From positions 1 to 38,610 of the forward strand of contig JBFWWU010000029.1 of assembly GCA_050246015.1 (NCBI GenBank): a stretch of 38,610 nucleotides of DNA, read 5' to 3'. This document shows, one piece after another, positions 16,938 to 25,367 of the stretch. A program made the position numbers and the translations under genes. The stretch comes from JTS-AC122 sp050246015. Lineage in GTDB: Bacteria; Planctomycetota; Phycisphaerae; Phycisphaerales; UBA1924. Below the pieces are notes generated by a model that saw only the letters and a list, made by a program, of their open reading frames with translations, was not told the DNA's origin and searched no databases. Positions within the stretch are counted from its first letter, which is position 1, and each line of letters starts with the position of its first letter.

Positions 16938-17024
16938 AATCACACTTCGCTCCATGCTCCCGAGAGCGGCGGTGTGATTCAAGCCAATTCATCGTGGGTG
17001 CTTCGAGTTTTTTCCACACCGCCG
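16938..17024. promoter_or_regulatory. Divergent intergenic region with two inverted repeats
   Basis: The 318-base gap between the sorting substrate (minus) and the thioredoxin gene (plus) carries two nested inverted repeats. AATCACAC at 16938-16945 pairs with GTGTGATT at 16972-16979, and CGGCGGTGTG at 16967-16976 pairs with CACACCGCCG at 17015-17024. Both share the same GTGTG core, so they exclude each other as stems. They may be operator half-sites for a regulator of one or both genes. No T-run follows, so a terminator is unlikely. Confidence 0.35.
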
Positions 17025-17063
17025 GTGCCGCGATTGCGGTGCATCACACGCCATGATCGTCTG

Positions 17064-17069
17064 TACAAT
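17064..17069 (+). promoter_or_regulatory. Possible -10 box of thioredoxin gene
   Basis: TACAAT lies 116 bases before the ATG at 17186. A TTGCGG at 17034-17039 is too far away (24 bases) for a standard -35. If used, the transcript has a leader of about 110 bases and the gene uses an AAGGA ribosome-binding site at about 17172. Confidence 0.3.
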
Positions 17070-17185
17070 GAAGCACCCCTTCAGCGTCGGCCCGGACGCA
17101 AGTGCTTCCCTCATCGCGAGTTGCGCGATACCGTGACAGACATCCAGACCGCCAGAGGCATCAGTACAAACAAGGATTGAATGAC

Positions 17186-18424
17186 ATGACTCATCCACCC
17201 CTCAGGCTGATGCCGAACGTGCTGCGAATCTGTGGCGTGCTGCTAGTGCTCGCGGTCGTGGCGCCCGCCGCATGGGCCCAGCCGCGCCGGGAGATCCCGG
17301 CCGACTGGTTCTACGACGGAGCCAATCGCCCCAAGCCCCTGAAGGACCTCGAAGGCAAGTCCGCGGCGGCGATCTCGCCGGACACCTGGATCGGTGACCC
17401 CACCACCATCGAAGGATCGATCGGCAAGGTCGTCATCCTCGACTTCTGGGCGACCTGGTGCGGCCCGTGCATGGCATCGATCCCGAAGAATGTGCAACTC
17501 GTTTCCGACTACAAGGACAAAGGGCTCGTGTTCATCGGGATCCACGATTCAAACAGCGGGTGGGAGACCGCCGACCAGGTCGTCAAGCAGAAGTCCATCA
17601 ACTACCCGGTCGTCAAGGACAAGGGGGGCGAGACGACCAAGGCGTACAACCTCCAGTTCTGGCCGACCTATGTCGCGATCGATAAGTTCGGGATCGTCCG
17701 CGCCGCCGGGCTGCTCCCGGATCGGGTGCACGACGTAGTGGAGATCCTCCTGGCCGAGCCGGGGCCGGTTGGCATGGGCGGGGCGAGCGCCAGCGGCAAC
17801 CCGCCCTCGTGGTATTACGCCGGCGCGGCCCGGCCCGCCTGGCTCGGGAGCGTGGAAGAAAAATCGCTCCCCTCCATCGGCGGCGAAGGGACGAAATGGT
17901 CCGGCGGGGTCGAAGCGCCCAAGCCCGACGATTTCAAGGGCAAAGTCCTGGTCATGCACTTCATGTCGAACGACAGTGCGGTCGCGATGTCGCAACTCGC
18001 CGAGTTGAACAAGTTGGCTCCCGAGATGGGCCCGCAGGGCGTGGTGTTCGTGGGGGTGTGCGATTCACGCGCGACCTGGGACGGCCCGACGGGCGCCGCC
18101 GCCGCGCTCAAGACCGCCTCGCCCAAGGTCCCGATTCTGCAGGACGCCGCGATTGAATCAAAGACAGACGAGGCGGTCGGCGACAAGGCCGAAGCCCCCA
18201 AGCCGGCGGAAGCAGCCAAGGGTCCGCCCGTGATCAAGTCGGGCAGACTCGCGGCGGATCTGGGTGTGCGGCTGGCGCCGACGATCGTCGTGGTGGACCG
18301 CGCGGGCAAGATCCGCGCCGCGGGCGTCAAGGTCGAGAAAGTCAAGGACATCATCAGCAAACTCCTGGCCGAGCCGATGCCCGACGCGCCGGCCTCGCCC
18401 GCCAAACCCCAGGACAAGCCGTAA
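17186..18424 (+). CDS. Exported tandem thioredoxin-fold protein
   Basis: 412 residues. A signal peptide (LRICGVLLVLAVVAPAAWA) directs export. The first thioredoxin domain, about residues 60-190, has VVILDFWATWCGPCMASIP with redox Cys92 and Cys95 and a cis-Pro region FWPTYVAID, like TlpA/ResA proteins. The second domain, about 230-400, keeps the fold pattern (GKVLVMHFMSNDSAVAMSQL ... GVVFVGVCD ... LAPTIVVVDRAGKIRAAG) but has no CxxC, so it is probably redox-inactive. An Ala/Pro/Glu-rich insert (AEAPKPAEAAKGPP) and a Pro-rich tail are present. It precedes moxR by 67 bases. A thiol-disulfide role in the periplasm is likely for the first domain; the use of the second is unknown. Confidence 0.82.
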   Translation: MTHPPLRLMPNVLRICGVLLVLAVVAPAAWAQPRREIPADWFYDGANRPKPLKDLEGKSAAAISPDTWIGDPTTIEGSIGKVVILDFWATWCGPCMASIPKNVQLVSDYKDKGLVFIGIHDSNSGWETADQVVKQKSINYPVVKDKGGETTKAYNLQFWPTYVAIDKFGIVRAAGLLPDRVHDVVEILLAEPGPVGMGGASASGNPPSWYYAGAARPAWLGSVEEKSLPSIGGEGTKWSGGVEAPKPDDFKGKVLVMHFMSNDSAVAMSQLAELNKLAPEMGPQGVVFVGVCDSRATWDGPTGAAAALKTASPKVPILQDAAIESKTDEAVGDKAEAPKPAEAAKGPPVIKSGRLAADLGVRLAPTIVVVDRAGKIRAAGVKVEKVKDIISKLLAEPMPDAPASPAKPQDKP

Positions 18425-18491
18425 CACACCTCGCCCGCAGTACACCAGGCGCGCGCCGGAGTTTCATTGCGGGCGCGCGGAGGAAACCGAC

Positions 18492-19511
18492 ATGACCACC
18501 GCCGTGAATCATCAAGCCCCCAGCGTTCCTTCGTCGATGCCGCCGGCGGGCGCCTGCCCGTTTGCCGAAAACGTTCGAGGCCAGGTGGCCAAGACCGTCG
18601 TCGGGCAGCACGTGGTGGTCGAGCGGATCCTGATCGCGCTACTCACGGGCGGGCACCTGCTGCTGGAAGGCGTGCCCGGGATCGCCAAGACGCTGCTGGT
18701 GCAAGCGCTGGCGCGGGCAATCGACCTGAAGTCGTCGCGCGTGCAGTTCACGATCGACCTGTTGCCCTCGGATATCGTGGGGTCGGAGATCCTGGATCAG
18801 AAGTCGGGCGAGTTCCGCGTGCACAGGGGGCCGGTGTTCACGAACCTGCTGCTGGCCGACGAGATCAACCGCGCCTCGCCCAAGGTGCAGTCGGCGCTGC
18901 TGGAGGCGATGCAGGAGCGCAAGGTCTCGATCGGCGACAAGTCGTACGAACTCCCCGCGCCGTTCCTGGTGATCGCGACGCAGAACCCGGTCGAACAGGC
19001 CGGCACGTTCGAGTTGCCCGAAGCCCAGCTCGACCGGTTCATGCTCCGGCACCGCCTGGGCTACCCGACCCCGGCGGACGAGGCCGAGGTCGTCAAGCGC
19101 AGCCTGGCGCTCAAACTAAAGCGCCAGGGCGAAGGCGCGGTCCCCATGACCGCCTTCGACGCGATCGACGACTCCCGCAAGCTGCACATCAAGGACCTGA
19201 CCGAGGCGATGACGGCGGTGCAGAACGTCCACGTGAGCGAGGTGTTCATCCGCGACTGCGTCGAACTGGTCAACCTCACCCGGTCGAGCCCGGACATCGA
19301 ACTCGGATGTTCGCCCCGAGCGGCCCTGGCGCTCGTGCACACCTCGCGAGCCCGGGCGTTCATCCACGGGCGCGACTTCACCGTGCCGGAAGATTTCTTC
19401 GCGCTCGCCGAGGACGTCATCCTGCACCGCATGCGACTCACGTACGAGGCGCTCGCATCCGGAAAGAAGCCGCAGGAAGTGCTGGCGGGGATCCTCAAGA
19501 CGCTGGCGTGA
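18492..19511 (+). CDS. moxR: MoxR-type AAA+ ATPase
   Basis: AAA+ chaperone-like ATPase that works with VWA-domain proteins. 339 residues, the usual length. A GAGG Shine-Dalgarno site precedes the ATG at 18492, so the longer open frame upstream is not used. Walker A is GVPGIAKT at residues 60-67, Walker B is NLLLADEINRASPKVQSALLEAM, sensor 1 is FLVIATQNPVEQAGTFELPEAQLDRFML, and the arginine-finger/lid part is CSPRAALALVHTSRARAFIHGRDFTVPEDF. It opens a gene series with DUF58 and two VWA membrane proteins, the classical MoxR/Bat grouping, although a hydrolase gene separates it from them. Confidence 0.93.
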   Translation: MTTAVNHQAPSVPSSMPPAGACPFAENVRGQVAKTVVGQHVVVERILIALLTGGHLLLEGVPGIAKTLLVQALARAIDLKSSRVQFTIDLLPSDIVGSEILDQKSGEFRVHRGPVFTNLLLADEINRASPKVQSALLEAMQERKVSIGDKSYELPAPFLVIATQNPVEQAGTFELPEAQLDRFMLRHRLGYPTPADEAEVVKRSLALKLKRQGEGAVPMTAFDAIDDSRKLHIKDLTEAMTAVQNVHVSEVFIRDCVELVNLTRSSPDIELGCSPRAALALVHTSRARAFIHGRDFTVPEDFFALAEDVILHRMRLTYEALASGKKPQEVLAGILKTLA

Positions 19512-19551
19512 ATCCAGCGCCCGCATCACCAAACCCTGTGAGGACGCATCC

Positions 19552-22500
19552 GTGCAGAACTCTTTTCCGTTCCTGTGGGTTGTTCTTTGTGTAGCCGTGC
19601 TCAGCGGCGGCGGCGCCGTCGCCTCCGCACAGACCGATGAACTCCGCGCCGATCAGTGGCAAGCGCTGATCTACGACCCACAGTCAAAGACCCGGACGGC
19701 CTCTTCCAGCATCGAAGTGTTCCTTCCATTCGAGGACGGTTACCAGGCAGCGATGGAGGATCCAGAGTTCGGCCCGCTCGGTTTCTTCGACAGAGCATCC
19801 GTTCGCGGTCTGAATATCCTCACGGTTCATGATTCGTCGCTCGGGCCGAACGCGATCACGCTGCACCTGCACGCGGATACATCTCAGGATCCAAGCCAGG
19901 AACCGCCGGAAGACCGGTTCATCGGCTTCGCGTCATCTCAGATCGGATTTCAGTACACCTTCAGACTGATGAAGGCCTGCAACTTGCGGCTGACGGCTTC
20001 CACACATGTCGTGATCTCAGGAGGCGGGGCCGCACAGGCAAGTATGGAACTGTCGGGTCCGCAAGGGCTCATCGAGCGCCTCGACGGAGCCCAGGGGGAG
20101 GTCGCCAGGAGTCTCACGCTCGAAAGCGGTGTGTATATGTTGTCGGTTCGCGCCGATGCTTCATGCGGGGGCGATCCACCCATCTCGACGGAGCGAGTTG
20201 CATCCGCTATCGTCGATCTCGATCTTCGTCAGGAACCCGACCGATCCCCGGTGGAAGTGCTCGACCCGGTCCGGTCGGGCTGGATCACGTACAACGACGC
20301 GGCACGCCGTGCCTGGATTGATGCCGCTGTGCCGACACGATTCTGGTCCGGCGGCGTCGAGCCGTACGGCGTCGCGGCCGACGGCGTCACGCCGCTGCTG
20401 GTGCGGTGGCGCCCCGAAACCTGGGTCGAGGTGGCGACACTTGGCTTTCCTGGGGTGCCCAATCTCGGATCGCTTCTCACCGTTGATCAGTGGAACGCCG
20501 GTCCTCCCTACGAGCCCGCGACATTCGATATGATCACGCGCGACTCGGTCAACCTCCCGGGTTATGTTCATGCCAACCGATATGTGGTCGCCGTCTACGT
20601 GCCCCCGGTGAGTTTCGGTGCCGGCGGCTACGGCGAGTATGGGCGATTCACACCCCGGCTGATTGATGTCGGCGCCCAGGGTTGGGTGGCGGGTGTCCCG
20701 GGTCAGGAAGAGGGCATTCAGATTCGCTTGTTTCGTCCCCCCGTCGTGCTTTTACACGGACTTGAAGACCGTCCCGATAGCTGGCTCTGGGCCCTCCGGC
20801 AGGATTCGTTCCGATTCCACGTGCATGTTGCCGACTACGAGCGCACGAATAACGTGCGATTTCGCGAAAACATCTTTGAACATCAAGTCGTCAGCAAGGC
20901 GGTCATGCGGGCCAAGCGCCTCGCGGCGGATGAAGACATCGCCGTCTCTCAAGTCGACATCTTTGGGCACAGCATGGGTGGGTTGCTCGCGCGCTTGTGG
21001 ACCGTGCAGGAGAACATGTACCGCCGCCGCGACAACCTGTTCCGCGGCGATTTCCACATGCTCGTCACCGTCAACACGCCCCACCGGGGGTCTCAGATCG
21101 CCTGTCTATCCGTCGAACAGGACGGGCGTTTAACATCCTACGGCCACCAATACGGGTACTACGCTGATCTGTTTCAGGGACGTTGCACGCCCTGCGGCGC
21201 CGTCGCGGACTTGCGGCCCGACAGCGACGCGCTGTTCGAGTTGAACCGCTCCGTCCCCTCCGTGTCGGTCCCCGTGCACGCGATGTATGGCGTCGGCGGC
21301 TCGGCGGACTATCCCCCCGGCATGGAGCACCCGTACGTGTATCGCACCCGGCGGTGGATTCTCGGCTGGTGCGATGCCCTGACCATGGAGTCGTTCTTCG
21401 GCGACGAGCACGATGCCGTCGTCACCCGTGCCAGCCAGGTGCACGGTTTGCCCCCGGAGTGCACTCAGGAGTTCCAACGCGCCGAAGGACTCCACTACCC
21501 CGTCATCGCTGAAGAACATGAGAACGACGGGCCGAACTCATGGGCCATCACGTTGCTCAACTCGAGCATCACCGACCAGGATGGGGCGATCGCTCCTCCG
21601 TTTCACGACAACTTCCCGGCCTATCCATTTCGCGACTCGTGCCGGCCTGAGGCCGTCGCGTGTTCCCGCGAGTCGGACACCATCACGGGGATCGCATTCA
21701 CGGCTCCTACGAGCGGTCAGGCCGTCGTCGCTGGCAGTCTCTTGCACGTGGCGCTTATCCTGAGTGACCAGCCCGCGGAACAGTACACCGTCACCCTTTC
21801 ATGCCTGTCGGGCAGGGGTTGCCGAGTATCCGCGCCCGGTCCAACGCACGAGTTCGATATCATGATCCCCGCGGACCACCTGGGCGACGTGTTGCTGACG
21901 GCTATCGCGGACAGCGACTCGCGCGGGGTGTTCGCCGCGGGATCCGTCGGCTTTGTGGTCGTGCCCCCGGCGCCCCCCGATGCCATTGAACTCGTCCCGT
22001 CCGGGCCCGTCGTGCTCGAGCATGCGGCCCGCACCGAGTTTCTGCGCGTCATGGGCCGCTTTCCAGACGGGGTTGATCGCGAGTTGAGCGACCTGCCCGG
22101 TACCGAGTTCTGGTCAGATCAACCGGACGTCGCGGCCGTGACGAGCCAGGGCAAGGTGGAAGCACGCCGGGTCGGACAGACGATGGTGCATGCTCGTCGG
22201 GACGGTCGAGTGTGCAGTTCACCGGTGATTGTCCGTGAGGCGCCCGGAGACTGGAACTCCGATGGCACTATCGACGCCCTGGATGCTGGTGCGTTCCAGG
22301 CCGCTTTTACTGCAGACGTCGCTGACCCGGAGTATGTTCCTCCGCTCGCTCGGGCTCAGTTTGTCTTTGATTTCGACTCGGACAATGACGTTGATTGCGA
22401 TGACTGGACCGAGTTCCGGCGACGGTGGTCCGGACCGATGTCGCCCCCCGGACTGCCCGGGTGCTTCTTCTGTGCCGCCGATTTCAATGCCGATGGGTTT

Positions 22501-22635
22501 CTCAACTCCTCGGATTTCTTTGATTTCCTGACGTCTTTCTTCGACGTTCAGCCTGCCGCGGACATCAACCGCGATGGATTTGTCAACACCCAGGATTTCT
22601 TTGATTTCGTCACCTTACTCTTCGGCGGGTGTTGA
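19552..22635 (+). CDS. Secreted alpha/beta hydrolase with Big2 and dockerin domains
   Basis: 1027 residues from a GTG with a GAGGA ribosome-binding site. A signal peptide (FPFLWVVLCVAVLSGGGAVASA) is followed by about 370 residues of beta-rich sequence. A lipase-like hydrolase then has the oxyanion strand VVLLHGLEDRPDSW (H402) and the nucleophile elbow GHSMGG with S474, plus TVNTPHRGSQIA, close to PGAP1/lipase-type esterases. A Big2-like immunoglobulin fold lies at about 815-895 (DGVDRELSDLPGTEFWSDQ...). The C-terminus from D900 has dockerin-type Ca-binding repeats (DWNSDGTIDALDAG, DFNADGFLNSSDFFDF, DINRDGFVNTQDFFDF) that end in GC. Codon use is visibly less GC-biased than in its neighbours. 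It sits inside the Bat operon. Confidence 0.85.
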   Translation: MQNSFPFLWVVLCVAVLSGGGAVASAQTDELRADQWQALIYDPQSKTRTASSSIEVFLPFEDGYQAAMEDPEFGPLGFFDRASVRGLNILTVHDSSLGPNAITLHLHADTSQDPSQEPPEDRFIGFASSQIGFQYTFRLMKACNLRLTASTHVVISGGGAAQASMELSGPQGLIERLDGAQGEVARSLTLESGVYMLSVRADASCGGDPPISTERVASAIVDLDLRQEPDRSPVEVLDPVRSGWITYNDAARRAWIDAAVPTRFWSGGVEPYGVAADGVTPLLVRWRPETWVEVATLGFPGVPNLGSLLTVDQWNAGPPYEPATFDMITRDSVNLPGYVHANRYVVAVYVPPVSFGAGGYGEYGRFTPRLIDVGAQGWVAGVPGQEEGIQIRLFRPPVVLLHGLEDRPDSWLWALRQDSFRFHVHVADYERTNNVRFRENIFEHQVVSKAVMRAKRLAADEDIAVSQVDIFGHSMGGLLARLWTVQENMYRRRDNLFRGDFHMLVTVNTPHRGSQIACLSVEQDGRLTSYGHQYGYYADLFQGRCTPCGAVADLRPDSDALFELNRSVPSVSVPVHAMYGVGGSADYPPGMEHPYVYRTRRWILGWCDALTMESFFGDEHDAVVTRASQVHGLPPECTQEFQRAEGLHYPVIAEEHENDGPNSWAITLLNSSITDQDGAIAPPFHDNFPAYPFRDSCRPEAVACSRESDTITGIAFTAPTSGQAVVAGSLLHVALILSDQPAEQYTVTLSCLSGRGCRVSAPGPTHEFDIMIPADHLGDVLLTAIADSDSRGVFAAGSVGFVVVPPAPPDAIELVPSGPVVLEHAARTEFLRVMGRFPDGVDRELSDLPGTEFWSDQPDVAAVTSQGKVEARRVGQTMVHARRDGRVCSSPVIVREAPGDWNSDGTIDALDAGAFQAAFTADVADPEYVPPLARAQFVFDFDSDNDVDCDDWTEFRRRWSGPMSPPGLPGCFFCAADFNADGFLNSSDFFDFLTSFFDVQPAADINRDGFVNTQDFFDFVTLLFGGC

Positions 22636-22654
22636 TCGAAACCCGGAACAGTCC

Positions 22655-23527
22655 ATGCACTCGAGTGTTCATCCCATCCTCCGCCCACCAGACGAACTCG
22701 CCCGAGGCGACTTCGAACTCGTCGTCCGGCGCCTCGCCGACGACCTGGCATTCGGCGCCGATGTCTCACGGTTCGTCGGCTCCGGCCTTGAGTTCATCAA
22801 GGCCCGCCCCTATGCGCCCGGCGACTCCATCAAGATGCTCGACTGGCGCGTCACCGCTCGCACCGGCAAGCCATTCGTCAAGGAATACGAGACCCTCAAG
22901 CGAACCTCGATCTACATCGTCCTGGACACGTCGGCGTCCATGCACGTCAGTTCGACCGCGCTCACCAAGCACGACCTGGCCGTCTGGATCGCCTCAGCCC
23001 TCGGGCTCATCGGGCAGCGCCGCATGAGCCCCGTCGGGATCATCGGCGGGGGCGAGCGACAGACCCGTCTGAAGCCCAGCATGCTCCGCAGCGACCTGTG
23101 GCAGGCGCTCGAGCCGCTCCGCGCGGGCAGTTACAACGAGCACACCCGCCTCGCCGAACGCCTGCGGGATCTTGACGTCCGCGCCGATCGCGCCAGCCTG
23201 ATCTTCATCCTCAGCGATCTGCACGACCCCGAACTGTTGGGCGCGGCTCGGCACGCCGCGCAGAAGCACGACTGCGTCGCCGTGCACCTGCTGGACCCGG
23301 CCGAGCGCGGCGACCTTCGCGCCGGGTTCTATCGGGGTGTCGAGGCCGAGTCGGGCCGGTCGTTCGTCGGCCGAGGCCGGACGCGGTGGGACCGAGCCGA
23401 CCACATGGCGACGGACTTTGCCCGCAGCGGCATCAGTTACCTGCGCCTCCAGACCGACCTCCCGTTTATCCCGCCGCTGCGCCACTTCCTCGCGTACCGG
23501 CCCGGTATCGGCGGAGGACGAGGATGA
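22655..23527 (+). CDS. DUF58 protein of the MoxR/Bat operon
   Basis: 290 residues from the ATG at 22655. The DUF58 hallmark ARPYAPGDSIKMLDWRVTARTG is followed by a VWA-like core that starts SIYIVLDTSASM (DxSxS MIDAS motif) and continues with SLIFILSDLHDPELL. The N-terminus HPILRPPDELARGDFELVVRRLADD is typical. No membrane segment is seen, so it is the short, soluble DUF58 form. It lies 19 bases after the hydrolase gene and overlaps the next gene by ATGA, so it is translated together with the downstream Bat genes. It probably acts with MoxR on an envelope substrate. Confidence 0.9.
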   Translation: MHSSVHPILRPPDELARGDFELVVRRLADDLAFGADVSRFVGSGLEFIKARPYAPGDSIKMLDWRVTARTGKPFVKEYETLKRTSIYIVLDTSASMHVSSTALTKHDLAVWIASALGLIGQRRMSPVGIIGGGERQTRLKPSMLRSDLWQALEPLRAGSYNEHTRLAERLRDLDVRADRASLIFILSDLHDPELLGAARHAAQKHDCVAVHLLDPAERGDLRAGFYRGVEAESGRSFVGRGRTRWDRADHMATDFARSGISYLRLQTDLPFIPPLRHFLAYRPGIGGGRG

Positions 23528-24465
23528 AGCGATCCGTCATCAGCGCCGCTTGCTACGTCGTCTGCGCCGCGAGCACCCTCGCCGGCGCACAGCCCGCCGA
23601 TCCCTCCGGCCCCATTCACTCCCTCGAACAGCCCCCGGCCCCGGGCGGCCGGCCGACGGGGTCGGTTCGCGCCACCGCGTCGCGCGGGGTGGCGGGCGAG
23701 TTCGTCCTCGAATACGCCGGTCCCGTGCTGCGCGCCAAGCCGAATCAGGCACTCACGTCCCCGATGCTCGTCCGACTGGAGTTGCTCGACACCGGCCAGA
23801 TCAAGCCCGGGGAAAAGCGCCGCTACAGGCTCAGTTTCATCGGCGCCGTCGCCGGAACCTTCGACCTCCGCGAGTTCATCGAGCGTGCCGACGGTCAGGC
23901 CCTCACCGATCTGCCCGAACTCTCCGTCGCCGTAGTCTCGCAGTTACCGGAAAAGCACGGCACCGACCTCTTCACAGCCAAGCACCCCACCTTCCTGCTC
24001 CAGAGCCACTACCACACGCTGATGTACGTCTTCATCGGGCTGTGGCTGGCGGTTCCGGCGCTCGTGCTGGTGCGCCGATCGCTCCGCCGGCGCGCGGCGA
24101 CGGTCCAGACGCCCGCCCCACCGCCACCGACGCTCGCCGAGCAGTTGCGCCCGCTCGTCGAAGCCGCGGCGACGCGCGACCTGAGCATCGCCGAGCGCGG
24201 CCGGCTTGAACTGCTGCTCATCTCGTTCTGGCGCGATCGGCTGGGGCTGTGGTCGCTGGCGCCGGCGCAGGCGATCGGACGCATCCGCGCGGATCAGACG
24301 GCGGGCCGGCTTCTGGGCGCGGTGGAACGCTGGCTCCACGCCCGCGGGTCCGGCACGGGCCGTCCGACCGACGACATCGCGGCCCTCCTGGAGCCCTACC
24401 GCTCCATGCCGGCCGTGCACGTCACGACCGAGCCCGGGCCCCATCAGGCGGAGGCCGCGCCATGA
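23524..24465 (+). CDS. BatD/DUF4381-like membrane protein
   Basis: 313 residues. A signal peptide (AACYVVCAASTLAGAQ) precedes a periplasmic beta-rich domain of about 130 residues. One membrane segment (TLMYVFIGLWLAVPALVLV) leads to a basic stop-transfer stretch (RRSLRRRAA), a proline linker and a cytoplasmic helical domain with LELLLISFWRDRLGLWSLAPAQAIGRIRA. This layout and its position between DUF58 and VWA genes match the DUF4381 or BatD component of such operons. It overlaps both neighbours by four bases (ATGA), which implies tight translational coupling. Confidence 0.75.
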   Translation: MKRSVISAACYVVCAASTLAGAQPADPSGPIHSLEQPPAPGGRPTGSVRATASRGVAGEFVLEYAGPVLRAKPNQALTSPMLVRLELLDTGQIKPGEKRRYRLSFIGAVAGTFDLREFIERADGQALTDLPELSVAVVSQLPEKHGTDLFTAKHPTFLLQSHYHTLMYVFIGLWLAVPALVLVRRSLRRRAATVQTPAPPPPTLAEQLRPLVEAAATRDLSIAERGRLELLLISFWRDRLGLWSLAPAQAIGRIRADQTAGRLLGAVERWLHARGSGTGRPTDDIAALLEPYRSMPAVHVTTEPGPHQAEAAP

Positions 24466-25367
24466 CGTTTACCCACCCCATGCTCCTGCTCCTGCTGGCC
24501 ATACCCGTGCTGCTGCTCTGGGCGGTCCCGATGCGCGGCTGGGGGCTCGTCCTCCCGTTCGATCACCAGACGCACCGGCGGCGGCGTTGGCTCAAGTGGC
24601 TGCTGGGCGCCTTTGACTGTGTCCCGCCGTTGCTGCTGGCCGGCGCGATCCTCATCCTCGCCGGCCCGCAGATGCTCAAACAGCCCAAAAACGCGCGAAG
24701 CCTTACCAACATCATGTTCTGCCTGGACGTCTCCGGAAGCATGACCGCCGAGAACCGCTACGAGAACGCCACCAAGGCCATCGAAGAGTTCACCAGGGAC
24801 CGCGAGGGCGACGCGTTCGGCCTGACGATCTTCGGCTCGCAGCAGATCCGCTGGGTCCCGCTCACCAAGGACCTGGCCGCTATCCGAAACGCGCTGCCCT
24901 TCGCGAATCCCGAGCGACAGCCCATGCACATGTCCGGCACTCGCATCGGCGCGGCCCTGCGGTACTGCAGCGCGAACATGCAGGCCGAAGCCGAGCGCGG
25001 CGACCGCATGATCATCCTCGTTTCCGACGGCGCCAGTTCCGACCTGGGCGACGGGTTCGCCGAGGGAGACGTGGCCGACGAACTGAGGGACGCCGGCATC
25101 ACCGTCTATCACATCCACGTTGCCAGCGATGACATCCCCGACGAGGTCGTCGAGATCGCGACCCGAACGGGAGGCGAGGCCTTCCAGGCGACCGACAGCC
25201 AGACCCTCCGCAAGGTCTTCCAGCACATCGACCGCATGCGCCCCGCGCAGTTCTCCACCGTCGGCACCGTCCCGATGGATCACTTCCGGCCCTTTGCCCT
25301 GGCCGCGCTGATCGTCCTGGGTCTGCACGTGATCGGGCTCCTTGGTTTGAGGTACACCCCGTGGTGA
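24462..25367 (+). CDS. VWA-domain membrane protein, BatA-like
   Basis: 301 residues. An N-terminal hydrophobic pair (MLLLLLAIPVLLLWAV and VPPLLLAGAILILAG) brackets the basic RRRRWLKW segment, as in BatA. The VWA domain follows with an intact MIDAS site: DVSGS at D89, the Thr in GTRIGAAL, and the Asp in ILVSDGASS. A C-terminal membrane helix (FALAALIVLGLHVIGLLGL) closes the protein. It should sit in the inner membrane with the VWA domain between the helices. The start overlaps the previous stop (ATGA) and the stop overlaps the next start (TGATG). Confidence 0.88.
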   Translation: MTFTHPMLLLLLAIPVLLLWAVPMRGWGLVLPFDHQTHRRRRWLKWLLGAFDCVPPLLLAGAILILAGPQMLKQPKNARSLTNIMFCLDVSGSMTAENRYENATKAIEEFTRDREGDAFGLTIFGSQQIRWVPLTKDLAAIRNALPFANPERQPMHMSGTRIGAALRYCSANMQAEAERGDRMIILVSDGASSDLGDGFAEGDVADELRDAGITVYHIHVASDDIPDEVVEIATRTGGEAFQATDSQTLRKVFQHIDRMRPAQFSTVGTVPMDHFRPFALAALIVLGLHVIGLLGLRYTPW

